64,000 nt of DNA, taken from assembly GCF_009900745.1 (NCBI RefSeq), contig NZ_WXVU01000016.1, positions 87,295 to 151,294 of the forward strand, written 5' to 3'. Position numbers and translations under genes: made by a program. This document shows, one piece after another, positions 41,658-49,386 of the stretch (the first letter of the stretch is position 1; every line of letters begins with the position of its first letter). The notes below the pieces were generated by a model. It was not told the origin of the DNA. It searched no databases and was given only the letters and a program-made list of their open reading frames with translations. Source of the stretch: Chryseobacterium sp. c4a. Its GTDB lineage: Bacteria > Bacteroidota > Bacteroidia > Flavobacteriales > Weeksellaceae.

Positions 41658-43799
41658 ATGTTTCAGGATGACAAGACAATTAAAGTAGAAAGCCCAAAGG
41701 ATAATCTTATAGGCAGTCAGAAGCAATTGAAAGATGCAAAGGAAAATGTTGCTAAAAAAGTAGAAGAAAAGTTGAATAAATCGGGTGATAAAGTAAAGAA
41801 AGCCATAAAAGCCGGACAACAGGGAATGAATGCTGTACAAGGAACAAACATGTTCATGAATCAGACTTTTGTTCCTAATAACCCTTCTATCATTGAAAAT
41901 AAAGTGTGGGCTAAACAGCCTACCTCAAAAATACATAATGCTGAAGCTATTCCTCAAAGTATTATTGCCGGAATCAACCGAGTGGTGAAACTGGATATCA
42001 TTATTGAAGGACAGATTATCAAGCATTTTAAACATTTTAAATTAGTACAAAGTGCAGCCAAACATCATGAATTTAGCCTTACACTGGCACATGATACATT
42101 GGGAAGCGCAGAAAATCATAATCTTGGTGAAGCACAGAACTTTCTAGGAAAGAGAATTACTGTTGTTTTCAAATATAAAGATATTATTCAGGGAGCAGAA
42201 CGTAATTTTGTAGGCGTTGTCACAGAAGTAGGTTTCAGCCAAGAGAAAGGAAGCCTTGGAAATATTGTACTTAAAGGATACAGCCCCACAATACTTTTAG
42301 ATGCAGCACCTCATATTCAGAGTTTTGGCGGAAGCCAGCCTATCAGTCTGAACAGTGTCGCCTATCATGTAATCAGTGAAGGATTGGGAATGAATAAATT
42401 CGATTTCAGAGTAGATGCTCAGCATGGAAACGTTTCCTACAGTTCACAATACGAAGAAACACATTACAATTACCTGGCAAGAATAGCTGAAGCTTACGGA
42501 GAACAGTTTTACTATGATGGGGAGGTATTGCACTTTGGAAAACTTCCGCCTCAGGAAAAACCTGTGAAACTTACCTATGGAAGCAGCGTAAGTGATATTG
42601 CAATCAAAATGAAAGCCCAGCATGTAAGTCCGTCTTTCTATGGCTACAACAGTAGTAAAAATGAAAAAATGACGGGAGGAAGTTCAAAGATCAATCATAC
42701 TTCGGATATTGCAAGACGTGCCTATGAAATATCAGAAAAAACCTTTACCACTCCTTCTTTGAGAGTAGCCCCTATAAAAGCTACATCCTTTATGGATATT
42801 GATGCCTCTCAAAAAGGAACTGCCGGAAGTAAAGCTTCAGAAGTTTTTATCACTTCCGGAACGACCACAGTCCCTTTCTTATATCCGGGATGTACTGCGG
42901 ATATTGAAATGCGTAAGTCAGAAAGCAACGAAACGTCTTATTTCACCAAATTGATGATTATTGAGGTTACTCATGAGGTAGATGCCAGAGGATATTATGA
43001 TGGTAAGTTTGAAGCGATTGCTGCCGATACAGGCTATATCCCACGTCCGGAATTTGAAACCCCAAGAGCAGAGGCTCAGTTTGCAAAAGTAATATCCAAT
43101 TCTGACCCTCAGAATCAGGGTAGAGTTCAAGTACAATTTGACTGGCAGAACGGCCCGGATATCACTGAATTTATCCGAGTAATGTCTCCGGACGCAGGAA
43201 GCAGTGATAAGGTAAGCAAAAATCGCGGATTCATGTCTATTCCTGAAGTTGGTGACCAGGTTATCATCAATTTTGTTCATCAACATCCCGATCGTCCATT
43301 TGTAATGGGAGGAATGTTCCATGGAGGTATTGGTGCAGGAGGCGGCGCTGGGAATAACGTGATGAGCTTAAGCAGTAAGAGCGGAAATATTATTCAGTTT
43401 CATGATGGATGTGGAATTGAGATTAAAGACAGAAGCGGTAATCATGTCACTTTAAGTGGAACTGGAAATATTAAAACTGAGGTAAGTAATAATAGTGAAG
43501 AATTTATTGGGAATAATCTTACAATAAACGTTGGAACAAATACTACAATAGATGTAGGGAAAGGAAAATCCAAAATTACCATGGATAATGCCGGGAAAGT
43601 AGATATTAACAGTGCTAAAGAAATAAAATTAGAAACGGGTAGTAGTTCTATAACGATGACTTCTGATGGTAATATTATTATTCAAGGAAAAATTATTGCC
43701 CTTGGAGCAAACGGAATAGGAATGGAAGGTAATGAAAGCGTATCTCTGAAAGCACCTATTGTGACAATAAAAGGAGATACAGAAGTAGATATAAATTAA
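41658..43799 (+). CDS. VgrG / TssI spike protein 2 with N-terminal extension
   Basis: A 713-residue VgrG. Residues about 105 onward follow VgrG1 (INRVVKLDIIIEGQIIKHFK, HHEFSLTLAHDTLG, NYLARIAEAYGEQFYYDGE, DPQNQGRVQVQFDW, DRPFVMGGMFHGG). The needle tail differs from VgrG1 after about residue 570 (SSKSGNIIQFHDGCGIEIKD, GNNLTINVGTNTTIDVG) and ends with a KAPIVTIKGDTEVDIN strand. The N-terminal extension of about 95 residues includes a Lys/Glu-rich helix (KQLKDAKENVAKKVEEKLNK) likely to form a coiled coil. It heads a tight run with a LysM protein, a PAAR-like protein and a TM protein. Confidence 0.9.
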   Translation: MFQDDKTIKVESPKDNLIGSQKQLKDAKENVAKKVEEKLNKSGDKVKKAIKAGQQGMNAVQGTNMFMNQTFVPNNPSIIENKVWAKQPTSKIHNAEAIPQSIIAGINRVVKLDIIIEGQIIKHFKHFKLVQSAAKHHEFSLTLAHDTLGSAENHNLGEAQNFLGKRITVVFKYKDIIQGAERNFVGVVTEVGFSQEKGSLGNIVLKGYSPTILLDAAPHIQSFGGSQPISLNSVAYHVISEGLGMNKFDFRVDAQHGNVSYSSQYEETHYNYLARIAEAYGEQFYYDGEVLHFGKLPPQEKPVKLTYGSSVSDIAIKMKAQHVSPSFYGYNSSKNEKMTGGSSKINHTSDIARRAYEISEKTFTTPSLRVAPIKATSFMDIDASQKGTAGSKASEVFITSGTTTVPFLYPGCTADIEMRKSESNETSYFTKLMIIEVTHEVDARGYYDGKFEAIAADTGYIPRPEFETPRAEAQFAKVISNSDPQNQGRVQVQFDWQNGPDITEFIRVMSPDAGSSDKVSKNRGFMSIPEVGDQVIINFVHQHPDRPFVMGGMFHGGIGAGGGAGNNVMSLSSKSGNIIQFHDGCGIEIKDRSGNHVTLSGTGNIKTEVSNNSEEFIGNNLTINVGTNTTIDVGKGKSKITMDNAGKVDINSAKEIKLETGSSSITMTSDGNIIIQGKIIALGANGIGMEGNESVSLKAPIVTIKGDTEVDIN

Positions 43800-43802
43800 A
43801 AA

Positions 43803-44864
43803 ATGAATTTGGTAAACTATAAAATAAAAGGAGGTGATTCCTTAGAAACAATTGCTGCTCATTTCAATATAAGTGTAAAAGAACTTGTGGCATTTCATAA
43901 TAAAAATGCAGTGATGACTCAACAGATCTATGGAAAAGAAATCCCGATTCATATCAGGCATTTAATTGTAAATTCAATTGTAACCATTGATGAAAATACT
44001 TCTGCTGAAGATCTTAACGAAATTGATTTCAACAGAAACTTTGTATATAGAACGGAAATGATTGTGGGTACGGTTCTGGAGCAGGTAATGGTAGATAACA
44101 GCACTTGTAAATCCCAGTATAAAGTAGGTTTGGATGATGATAATACATTGGCTGGTGTTCAGTTACAGGAAGTTCATGTACAGAGTTCTCCCCAGATTAT
44201 GCAGGCAGGAATGGAACTTATTGCAGAAATAGATAAAATAAAGTGTAATTCTGTTTTCAGGCTGAATGCTGACACCGGGAAAATAGAAGAAATTATCAAT
44301 TATAAGGCAATAATGAAAGAATGGGATCATTATAAAGAAGGTCTTGAAGGTAGAAAAACGGTCTTGAAAATGTCACAGAACAGAAAAGACATAGATGATT
44401 TTATTGCTGGTGTAGAAACTATTATAAAACCTGAAAAGAATCTTATTGAAGATTATTACAATAAAATGTTTTATGAACTGTTTTTTACGAAACATTTGTT
44501 GGGAAGCACAGATTTTCTTGAAGAATATTCCCGTACCTACTATTCAACTTTATTTGATAAAGAAGAAGTTATACTTAAATTTACTCCTGCTATTTTGGAA
44601 GAAACAGATGAAATTCTGAAAATAAGAAGAGTAAGTGAAATGGATTATCCATCACTTAATATGGGACGAATTATTGAACTCTATGACGAAAGGATAAAGC
44701 CTATGGTACAGTTTAATTTTTCTGAATATAATTTCAGTTACAGAGAAACATTAGTATGGAACAAAAAAGAGAGTGTCCTTCAGGAATCCAGGGTAACAGT
44801 AATAGAAGAAGTGAAAAATAATATTCAGCTTCTGATAGATTTTAATTTAAAACGAGTAGAATAA
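43803..44864 (+). CDS. LysM-domain protein, T6SS spike-associated
   Basis: A 353-residue protein without signal peptide. An N-terminal LysM-like module (about 1-45; YKIKGGDSLETIAAHFNISV, KELVAFHN) is followed by a longer region of unknown fold, mostly helical after residue 130. It starts 3 bp after vgrG2 and overlaps the PAAR-like gene by one base, so the three should be made together. LysM proteins in this position may act as adaptors between VgrG and PAAR-like effector or bind peptidoglycan. Function is inferred from context only. Confidence 0.68.
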   Translation: MNLVNYKIKGGDSLETIAAHFNISVKELVAFHNKNAVMTQQIYGKEIPIHIRHLIVNSIVTIDENTSAEDLNEIDFNRNFVYRTEMIVGTVLEQVMVDNSTCKSQYKVGLDDDNTLAGVQLQEVHVQSSPQIMQAGMELIAEIDKIKCNSVFRLNADTGKIEEIINYKAIMKEWDHYKEGLEGRKTVLKMSQNRKDIDDFIAGVETIIKPEKNLIEDYYNKMFYELFFTKHLLGSTDFLEEYSRTYYSTLFDKEEVILKFTPAILEETDEILKIRRVSEMDYPSLNMGRIIELYDERIKPMVQFNFSEYNFSYRETLVWNKKESVLQESRVTVIEEVKNNIQLLIDFNLKRVE

Positions 44865-46006
44865 TGGCACAATCATTCATACCTGAAGGAACGATGATCG
44901 TCTGTACGGAAATGAAATCTCCTACAGATAATAGTATTCTTGAGAAAAGGGATAAAGCTGATGTATTCCACGCCAGCAAAAGGGCTTATTTACTTACAGA
45001 GAAAGATCTGAAACTACAGACAGAATTTGTCTGTAATATTAACAGTAAATTTTGGGGCGGGCTCAGAGCCTTATGCACCATTATTGCTGTTGGTGCCTTG
45101 ATGGTTGCTACAGTAGCTACCGGAGGATTGGCATTAGTAGCATTGGGAGTTGCCTTAGCAGCAGTAGGTACATCCGCATTTGCCGGCTACAAAGAAACTT
45201 CCCATAATTGCGATATTACGATGCAGTCTAAATGGATTAATCTTCATGATACAGTTACCATAAATGGACATAAAGCTCTTTTACAGAATTCTAAACTGAT
45301 CTGTAAGAAAGGAGGAGCGCTTTCATTAGTTGTTGATCCTGTTTTGGCAAGAGCAGCGGCACAGAAAATTGCTTCCAATAATACTAAAGAATATGAAGCG
45401 CATCTGAGCTCTCAAATGATACAGGGTGCCATGTTTTTGATATCTTCTAAAGGAGACCCACGGGCTCTGGCGGTGGGGCTGCCTTTAACGGTTTATAATT
45501 ATGCAACAGGAGAAGATAAGAAGATTCAAGACAGAGCTAATGCTATTGAGCAAAGAATAACTAATCCTCAGAATCCGGCTGATAAAGGAGTTTTAGGGAC
45601 TGCCTGGGAAGCTGTTCCGGACGGAAAAGGAACATTAACTGCAGGAAGAGATGCTGTCATTGGAACAACCGCCGAAGTGATCTACAAAAACCCTATCCTT
45701 ATAACAGCTGCAAGAATTTATCCTTCAGTAGTAGCGGCTTCTATGAGGTCTGCTTATCCTGATGCAGCATTACGGCTTAATACAAGTTTAGTAATAGCCG
45801 GAGTACAGCGAAGCTTTACCAATCCCGGAATTTTAAAAGGAATGGGAGAAGGCTTTGCATGGGGAATGGCTGGTGCAGTGGTAGATGGAGGTATTGATGT
45901 TTATGAGAATAGTTTGTATGATGATACGATAAAATATTTCACAAGAGTATTATCAGAAAAAAATAAAAATTCTAAAGGCATAAACATAATTGCAAAAACT
46001 AAATAA
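44864..46006 (+). CDS. PAAR-like (DUF4280-type) protein, candidate T6SS effector carrier
   Basis: A 380-residue protein. The N-terminal region combines a PAAR-like domain interrupted by hydrophobic spans: FIPEGTMIVCTEMKSPTDNS (about 4-23), a span pair at about 68-105 (IIAVGALMVATVATGGLALV, ALAAVGTSAFAG), then TINGHKALLQNSKLICKKGG (about 136-155), which resembles the DUF4280 'SKLxCxxGG' signature. PAAR and PAAR-like proteins sharpen the VgrG tip and carry toxin domains. The C-terminal 200 residues contain further hydrophobic, Ala/Gly-rich stretches but no known catalytic motif; a membrane-acting toxin is one possibility. One-base overlaps join it to both neighbours. Confidence 0.7.
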   Translation: MAQSFIPEGTMIVCTEMKSPTDNSILEKRDKADVFHASKRAYLLTEKDLKLQTEFVCNINSKFWGGLRALCTIIAVGALMVATVATGGLALVALGVALAAVGTSAFAGYKETSHNCDITMQSKWINLHDTVTINGHKALLQNSKLICKKGGALSLVVDPVLARAAAQKIASNNTKEYEAHLSSQMIQGAMFLISSKGDPRALAVGLPLTVYNYATGEDKKIQDRANAIEQRITNPQNPADKGVLGTAWEAVPDGKGTLTAGRDAVIGTTAEVIYKNPILITAARIYPSVVAASMRSAYPDAALRLNTSLVIAGVQRSFTNPGILKGMGEGFAWGMAGAVVDGGIDVYENSLYDDTIKYFTRVLSEKNKNSKGINIIAKTK

Positions 46007-46626
46007 TGAAAGGACTAGGTTATTTTTTAGGGGCGACTTTTGGAGCTGCATTATTATTCTTTATAATAAGTTTTATTTTTTTGAGGCCAAGAGAAGTTGA
46101 CAATCAAGAAATTATTAAATTTATCAAAGATTCTGATAAAATAAAAATAAAAGAACCAATCCCATTTTTGAGTAAATATGATGGAGATGATGAACGTGTT
46201 GGTGGAGATGAAATATCGAAAATGACTTATTTTAGTAATCGAAATATGTCTTATGTAAGAGCAGATACGTATACTTATTTTTCCAAAGAATTTAATAAAT
46301 ATATTAAAACTTACTCTATAAATGAAGGTTATATGGGCGGCGAAATATTAGATTTTGGAAGAAAAGACAAAGACATAACTATTTGGCCGGATATGTATTT
46401 CTATTACAACAAAGAGCAAAATGCCGATCCATCCTATGGAACAATAGACAAACCTCTTCCTATTCTTCATTTTAGAAGTGCTGATCCAGCACTTCGATCT
46501 ATGAGACAGAATAACAAAGATGCTGATCCTGCCTATCTTAAAAAAGTGTATGATGAAAATGTAAAATTGTATCTGCAATATTTTATAGATAAGGAAGATT
46601 TCAAGAAGCTGTATCCTGATTCATGA
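46006..46626 (+). CDS. Single-span membrane protein, candidate immunity protein
   Basis: A 206-residue protein with an N-terminal membrane span (about 6-26; FLGATFGAALLFFIISFIFL) and a soluble domain with many aromatic residues (MSYVRADTYTYFSKEFNKYI, GYMGGEILDFG, DMYFYYNKEQNADPSYG). Family unknown. Its start overlaps the PAAR-like gene stop (TAATG), the arrangement expected for a cognate immunity protein. The next 54 bp contain a short copy of its own N-terminus, pointing to past duplication. Confidence 0.6.
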   Translation: MKGLGYFLGATFGAALLFFIISFIFLRPREVDNQEIIKFIKDSDKIKIKEPIPFLSKYDGDDERVGGDEISKMTYFSNRNMSYVRADTYTYFSKEFNKYIKTYSINEGYMGGEILDFGRKDKDITIWPDMYFYYNKEQNADPSYGTIDKPLPILHFRSADPALRSMRQNNKDADPAYLKKVYDENVKLYLQYFIDKEDFKKLYPDS

Positions 46627-46676
46627 AAGGAATAAGCTATTTTCTAGGAGCTACCTTAAAATCTACACAAAAGTAA
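46623..46676 (+). pseudogene. Remnant of a second copy of the candidate immunity gene
   Basis: An ATG overlapping the previous stop opens 17 codons, MKGISYFLGATLKSTQK, that copy the N-terminus of the upstream protein (MKGLGYFLGATF) and then stop. It is too short to be functional and reads as the stub of a deleted paralogue. Confidence 0.65.
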
Positions 46677-46695
46677 TGTAGTACCCTTCAATTTC

Positions 46696-47202
46696 ATGAA
46701 CAAAAACGAAATAACCCTATCTGTCTTTAACAGCAAATATACTGTTGCAGCCACATTAATTATGGTGTTTATTTTATTTCCGGCTGCTATAATATGGATT
46801 AAGTTTTATACGGTAAACCAAACCCGGTTAATCATTACAGTACTGAGCATAGTGTTTGGCTTTTTAATTATTGTGATGAAAAGTGCCATGCAGAAAATTA
46901 CTTTTGCACAATCTGGAAACCAATTTTATTGGAAAGATGATAAAGGAAATAATGTTCGTCTGGAAGGGGATACCACTTATAATATTTACAATTATCATTC
47001 AAGAAAAGCCTTTATGTTAAGGGGTACTACTCATACAGGAACTCGTTACTTTTTGTCACCCGATATGAAGATGAAACCTGATATTGAAGATCTTTTTACT
47101 AGGTTTTCAAAGAAACCATCTGCTAAAGATTTTTATAGTAAAGCTTTTCCCATTGTGATTTGTTTAGGATATGCTATTATCAGTATTTTAATTGTCTTGT
47201 AA
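46696..47202 (+). CDS. Small membrane protein of unknown function, T6SS effector region
   Basis: A 168-residue protein with two spans near the N-terminus (about 16-34, AATLIMVFILFPAAIIWI; 44-60, LIITVLSIVFGFLIIVM), a soluble middle (FYWKDDKGNNVRLEGDTTYN) and a C-terminal span (FPIVICLGYAIISILIVL). No family recognised. Position after a candidate immunity gene and its remnant suggests another immunity protein whose toxin is gone. It has no tight coupling to a neighbour. Confidence 0.55.
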   Translation: MNKNEITLSVFNSKYTVAATLIMVFILFPAAIIWIKFYTVNQTRLIITVLSIVFGFLIIVMKSAMQKITFAQSGNQFYWKDDKGNNVRLEGDTTYNIYNYHSRKAFMLRGTTHTGTRYFLSPDMKMKPDIEDLFTRFSKKPSAKDFYSKAFPIVICLGYAIISILIVL

Positions 47203-47283
47203 CCATTATTCTATTGGAAAGGTGAATATCGAAAAATTAATCTTTAGACGGGTTTCTTCGGCTTGTTTTTTTATTTAAAAATT

Positions 47284-47376
47284 ATGGGGAATAAAGAATT
47301 TAAGCCAGAAGATTTTGATATTAAAAATAAAATGGTGAATTATATATATCCTGTTTATACTATGTCTCTTCATTAA
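47284..47376 (+). other. Short ORF, probable gene remnant
   Basis: Thirty codons (MGNKEFKPEDFDIKNKMVNY, then IYPVYTMSLH) between two small membrane-protein genes. The peptide looks protein-like but has no recognisable domain; it may be the start of a decayed gene. Confidence 0.25.
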
Positions 47377-47437
47377 TTTTGCGGCTTAATGAACACTGGT
47401 TCAGAAGTAGCAGTACTCCAGTCCATAAACTTGAATT

Positions 47438-47992
47438 ATGAAGAATAATAATGATCCAACCCATATTACAGAACGCATTTCAGTGCGTTCTTTGCTGATC
47501 AGGAATCCTAAGAAAAAATTTATAGTTTTTGTAATCATCGGGTTTCTGTGGATGCTTACGGTAAGAAATATCACAGAACCCTATCATGAAACCATAGGAA
47601 AATTGATTCATACCAGAAACGCCTTACTTGAGATCATAATAGCCTTATTTTTTATATTCCTTTATTTATTGATAGTATATGTTTATTTTCATTTTACCTC
47701 CCGGATCAGAAGTATTGGGGTATATTCTGACGGAATTGTATTTGAAGGAACAAATAAAATCTTTCTGCCAGAAACATCCGTTTCAGAAATTCATATTGTC
47801 AAAAACAAAACCGGACACAATATATTGAGAATGCTTTTCTATACCCGGCACTCCGAAATCTTTTCACTGAACTTTATAAATCCGGAAATAATCAGGGTAA
47901 TGAATACCTGTTTCAATTTAAATGAACGTACACCAACAGTAAAAACCGGGACAAAAAAAGATGAGGTAAGGTTGATTTTTAAACTATCATAA
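47438..47992 (+). CDS. Small membrane protein of unknown function, T6SS effector region
   Basis: A 184-residue protein with two spans (about 29-43, FIVFVIIGFLWMLTV; 64-84, LEIIIALFFIFLYLLIVYVY) and a C-terminal soluble part (SIGVYSDGIVFEGTNKIFLP, VSEIHIVKNKTGHNILRM) that looks like a PH-like beta sandwich. The family is not recognised. It shares the 'two spans then PH-like strands' plan with the gene at 46696, so both may be immunity-type proteins. It is the last gene before the hcp3 operator. Confidence 0.55.
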   Translation: MKNNNDPTHITERISVRSLLIRNPKKKFIVFVIIGFLWMLTVRNITEPYHETIGKLIHTRNALLEIIIALFFIFLYLLIVYVYFHFTSRIRSIGVYSDGIVFEGTNKIFLPETSVSEIHIVKNKTGHNILRMLFYTRHSEIFSLNFINPEIIRVMNTCFNLNERTPTVKTGTKKDEVRLIFKLS

Positions 47993-48111
47993 AGGGTGTT
48001 TTTTAAGATAATATTTCCCATTATTGTGTAATAATTAATGTTTTTAAGTTATTTTGTGATTATGGTTAAAATATTTATTAATAAGGTGTTGTGTCAGTTT
48101 TTAACTCTATT

Positions 48112-48148
48112 GTCGTAGAATTACGACATAAAATCGTAGAACTACTAC
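48112..48148 (+). promoter_or_regulatory. Tandem-dyad operator upstream of hcp3
   Basis: Two dyads 21 bp apart: GTCGTA-N4-TACGAC (48112-48127), a perfect palindrome, and TCGTA-N4-TACTAC (48134-48148). The second lacks the leading G. They end 49 bp before the -7 box, as in hcp1 and hcp2. Confidence 0.72.
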
Positions 48149-48197
48149 AATTTTTCAGATTTCCATCCAAAAGCTTTTTTTTCATATTGAACGGCTT

Positions 48198-48205
48198 TAT
48201 CTTTG
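48198..48205 (+). promoter_or_regulatory. hcp3 promoter -7 box
   Basis: TATCTTTG matches TAnnTTTG; no -33 TTG. Confidence 0.62.
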
Positions 48206-48257
48206 TCTTACAATTATTGAATAACAAAATTATTACTAACGATTAAAATTTACAATC

Positions 48258-48563
48258 ATGGCAGAAAGAAATTCAAGAGGAATCTTAAAATTCAACAACG
48301 GAGAAGGTCAGAAATTATTAAAAATGAACTACAGCGTATCAAGATCAACAGACGTATCAGGACGTGTAGCTTCAGACCCTTCTAACGCACTTATCAAAGT
48401 TACAGTAGAAGCTACTGAAAAATCAGACATCCTAGAAAGCTTATTGAACGGAAAATATAAGCCAACAGTAGGAGAAATCGTTTTCAACAAATCTCACGAA
48501 GAAGGAACATTAATTACTTTGAAGTACTTCTCAGTACGCTGGGCTTTGGCCATCTGCTGGTAA
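48258..48563 (+). CDS. Truncated Hcp / TssD copy 3 (same frameshifting deletion as copy 2)
   Basis: A 101-codon frame nearly identical to hcp2 in DNA: one synonymous difference in the first 280 bp. It has the same deletion junction after Leu88. The out-of-frame tail again encodes STSQYAGLWPSAGK. In that ancestral frame the tail differences between copies 2 and 3 (GGA/GGG, CTG/CTT, TCA/TCT, GCA/GCT) are all synonymous, so the tails diverged while still coding. This implies full-length ancestors, then a shared deletion spread by gene conversion, recurrent loss, or an assembly artefact. Operator and promoter are intact. Confidence 0.75.
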   Translation: MAERNSRGILKFNNGEGQKLLKMNYSVSRSTDVSGRVASDPSNALIKVTVEATEKSDILESLLNGKYKPTVGEIVFNKSHEEGTLITLKYFSVRWALAICW

Positions 48564-48598
48564 ATAAACCAGAAAAACAACACTTAAAAAAACTAATG

Positions 48599-48634
48599 GA
48601 ACAGTATGCTCAGAGAGTATACTGTTCTGTTTTT
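48599..48634 (+). terminator. Terminator after hcp3
   Basis: GAACAGTAT (48599-48607) pairs with ATACTGTTC (48619-48627), followed by TGT and a T run. Confidence 0.75.
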
Positions 48635-48665
48635 TATTTACATAAACTATTAAACTATATAAAAA

Positions 48666-49097
48666 ATGTTCAGAAAAGTTCTATTTATTCTCACTTTTAT
48701 AATGTCATGTGTTGCTTTGCAGGCACAAAACAGTTCTTCTTTATACAAAGGAACCGTGAACGGAAAAATGCCGATAACCTTATTTTTACAATCTGTAGAA
48801 AATGGATGCGGTGGTGATCCGTTTTATAATGCGATGTACCGCTATGAAAAAGTAAGCAATTGGTTAGAACTTAACGTTACAGAAGGCGCGAAGGGACAAT
48901 TTGCTATGGTAGAAGAGGGCTTTACAGGATTGATGATTTTAAAGAAAGAAGGAGAAACTATGAGTGGAACCTGGATCAGTCCGGATGGAAAGAAACAAAT
49001 TCCGGTGCAGCTTACCAAGGTAAACATAGGCAAAAAAGACATGGAAAGCTACGAGAAAAAAATGGAACAGTTAAACTATGAAAATCATGATTGCTAA
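48666..49097 (+). CDS. Secreted protein of unknown function downstream of hcp3
   Basis: A 143-residue exported protein (signal peptide to about residue 20, VALQAQ). The mature part is a small strand-rich domain: LYKGTVNGKMPITLFLQS, LELNVTEGAKGQFAMVEEG, MSGTWISPDGKKQIPVQL. It resembles an envelope lipocalin or inhibitor-like fold, but no family is certain. Lying behind the third hcp at the edge of the T6SS region, it might be a periplasmic immunity protein or simply a resident envelope protein. Confidence 0.6.
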   Translation: MFRKVLFILTFIMSCVALQAQNSSSLYKGTVNGKMPITLFLQSVENGCGGDPFYNAMYRYEKVSNWLELNVTEGAKGQFAMVEEGFTGLMILKKEGETMSGTWISPDGKKQIPVQLTKVNIGKKDMESYEKKMEQLNYENHDC

Positions 49098-49156
49098 TAA
49101 GAAGCTTATCTTATAATCTTATCAACCATTGTCGATCAGGAAAAATGACCATAATT

Positions 49157-49173
49157 CCCCTCCTCTGGAGGGG
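49157..49173. repeat. Short GC-rich hairpin, possible dispersed repeat
   Basis: CCCCTCC (49157-49163) pairs with GGAGGGG (49167-49173) around TCT, followed at 49190 by GACGAGGTGGTT. This wording resembles a widespread flavobacterial intergenic motif (from memory). The rest of 49098-49363 shows nothing. Confidence 0.4.
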
Positions 49174-49363
49174 TAAACTGAAGATTTGACGAGGTGGTTC
49201 AGGTAAACATCAATATTTCTACAGCTATCAAATAAATCTACACGAATCATCAGACTCGCAAGCAAAGCAAACTAAGCATTCTTCATAATATTCACAACCT
49301 CACACCTTCATACTCCGCACCCGAATCCCATCCCAAAACTAGCAACTTATCCTCCTATTTTCT

Positions 49364-49371
49364 TATATTTG
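49364..49371 (+). promoter_or_regulatory. polA promoter -7 box; decides the start codon
   Basis: TATATTTG matches TAnnTTTG. A possible TTG start at 49369 lies inside this box, so translation must begin at the ATG at 49387, giving a leader of about 10 nt. Confidence 0.6.
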
Positions 49372-49386
49372 TTCATTATAGACAAT

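Noticed and set aside
31758..48563. A prophage or contractile phage-tail-like island
   Set aside because: No capsid, tail tube (other than Hcp), integrase or attachment sites are seen; VgrG, ClpV, TssP and TssR identify a T6SS.
49369..49386. Upstream TTG start for DNA polymerase I
   Set aside because: It lies inside the TATATTTG promoter box; the ATG at 49387 starts the family's usual N-terminus.
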